A DNA stretch of 64,000 bases from Druceiella hillmani (lineage: Eukaryota > Arthropoda > Insecta > Lepidoptera > Hepialidae): NCBI GenBank assembly GCA_039881145.1, contig JAYKKI010000138.1, forward strand, positions 983,501-1,047,500, written 5' to 3'. A model generated the notes under the pieces. That model made no database searches. It was not told the DNA's origin and worked only from the letters and a program-made list of their open reading frames with translations. Below, one piece after another: positions 63,601 to 64,000 of this stretch. Position 1 is the first letter of the stretch; each line of letters starts with the position of its first letter. The translations under genes and the position numbers were made by a program.

Positions 63601-64000
63601 AGTACGAAAAAAATTGTGAATAAAGTTTTCATTACATATTATTAAACGTAAACAGTATTTTAAACAATGTTAAAAAATGTTGTATTTTTAAACGCATAAA
63701 TATTTATGAATAAACCGTTCAAAATTCATTAGTTTTATTACACGAACTCACATTCTATATAAAAGTGTAAAAGATGTTTCTTAATATCACAAATGCGGAA
63801 ACCAAAAAACGCGTTGAAAACTGTGGATGTCTTGTTCCTTTTAACATACTCCTCAAATCAATGGATCTTCTAAAACGTCAGGTGTACCTATACTAACAAT
63901 AAGGAAAACTATTTATCATCTCTTTCTTGCCGGATGGAAGTGGGAACGGCATAACACAGCATACCCCACCGCTAAATGAAGCACCTACCATCTACAAATT
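60629..64000. other. AT-rich noncoding stretch
   Basis: No gene, RNA or repeat recognised. Frames at 61205-61393 (-) and 62562-62783 (+) are short and without motif. Confidence 0.5.

Noticed and set aside
1..64000. CRISPR array, bacterial operons or a phage or endosymbiont insertion
   Set aside because: No regularly spaced identical repeats with unique spacers, no dense coding frames, no ribosome-binding-site-linked gene series. Everything fits eukaryotic intergenic or intronic DNA.

Overview
This 64 kb window is AT-rich (roughly 30% G+C by eye) eukaryotic nuclear DNA with no convincing intact protein gene. Helitrons, a tRNA-derived SINE with an ATAAAT-type tail, foldback MITEs, long (TA)n microsatellites, and very sparse coding potential together point to an arthropod, probably an insect with a large repeat-rich genome. 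I cannot name the species. The DNA is intergenic or inside a very long intron.

Layout. 0-9.5 kb is AT-rich filler holding a degenerate tandem array (1.8-2.06 kb), an unexplained 179-codon open frame (1.3-1.84 kb), diverged dispersed repeats and one (TA)n tract. 9.58-10.21 kb is an almost pure (GGGGAA)n array of about 105 units. 10.2-23.5 kb holds a dispersed repeat present twice (12 and 19.8 kb), one copy of which contains a near-perfect hairpin, a G+C-rich relic (15.8 kb) and a SINE (16.1 kb). 23.56-24.76 kb is the best preserved mobile element block: a complete 206-bp non-autonomous Helitron lying beside the decayed 3' part of an autonomous Helitron with a recognisable helicase C-terminus. 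24.8-36.9 kb has two palindromic MITE-like elements and two long (TA)n tracts.

36.9-42.5 kb is bracketed by an inverted pair of the same ~290-bp repeat, with a SINE carrying a clean 7-bp target-site duplication inside. 44.6 kb has a perfect 46-bp palindrome. 45.66-46.54 kb looks like a non-autonomous Helitron. 46.7-48.2 kb is a 1.45-kb foldback structure with 340-410-bp arms and a TATA-box-bearing centre. 51.15-51.66 kb is a tandem duplication in which each unit opens with a G+C-rich alternating purine/pyrimidine tract. 54.4-54.66 kb is a third SINE preceded by an 18-bp perfect hairpin. 56.06-56.51 kb contains a second Helitron fragment with a decayed helicase C-terminus. The remainder is AT-rich with two tRNA-like relics.

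No genes act together here in the operon sense. What the window records is the history of several transposon families. The most reliable calls are the Helitron block, the SINE family, the hexanucleotide array and the inverted repeats. A few short segments with splice-site-like borders (32.57, 55.27, 57.5 kb) are offered only as exon candidates.
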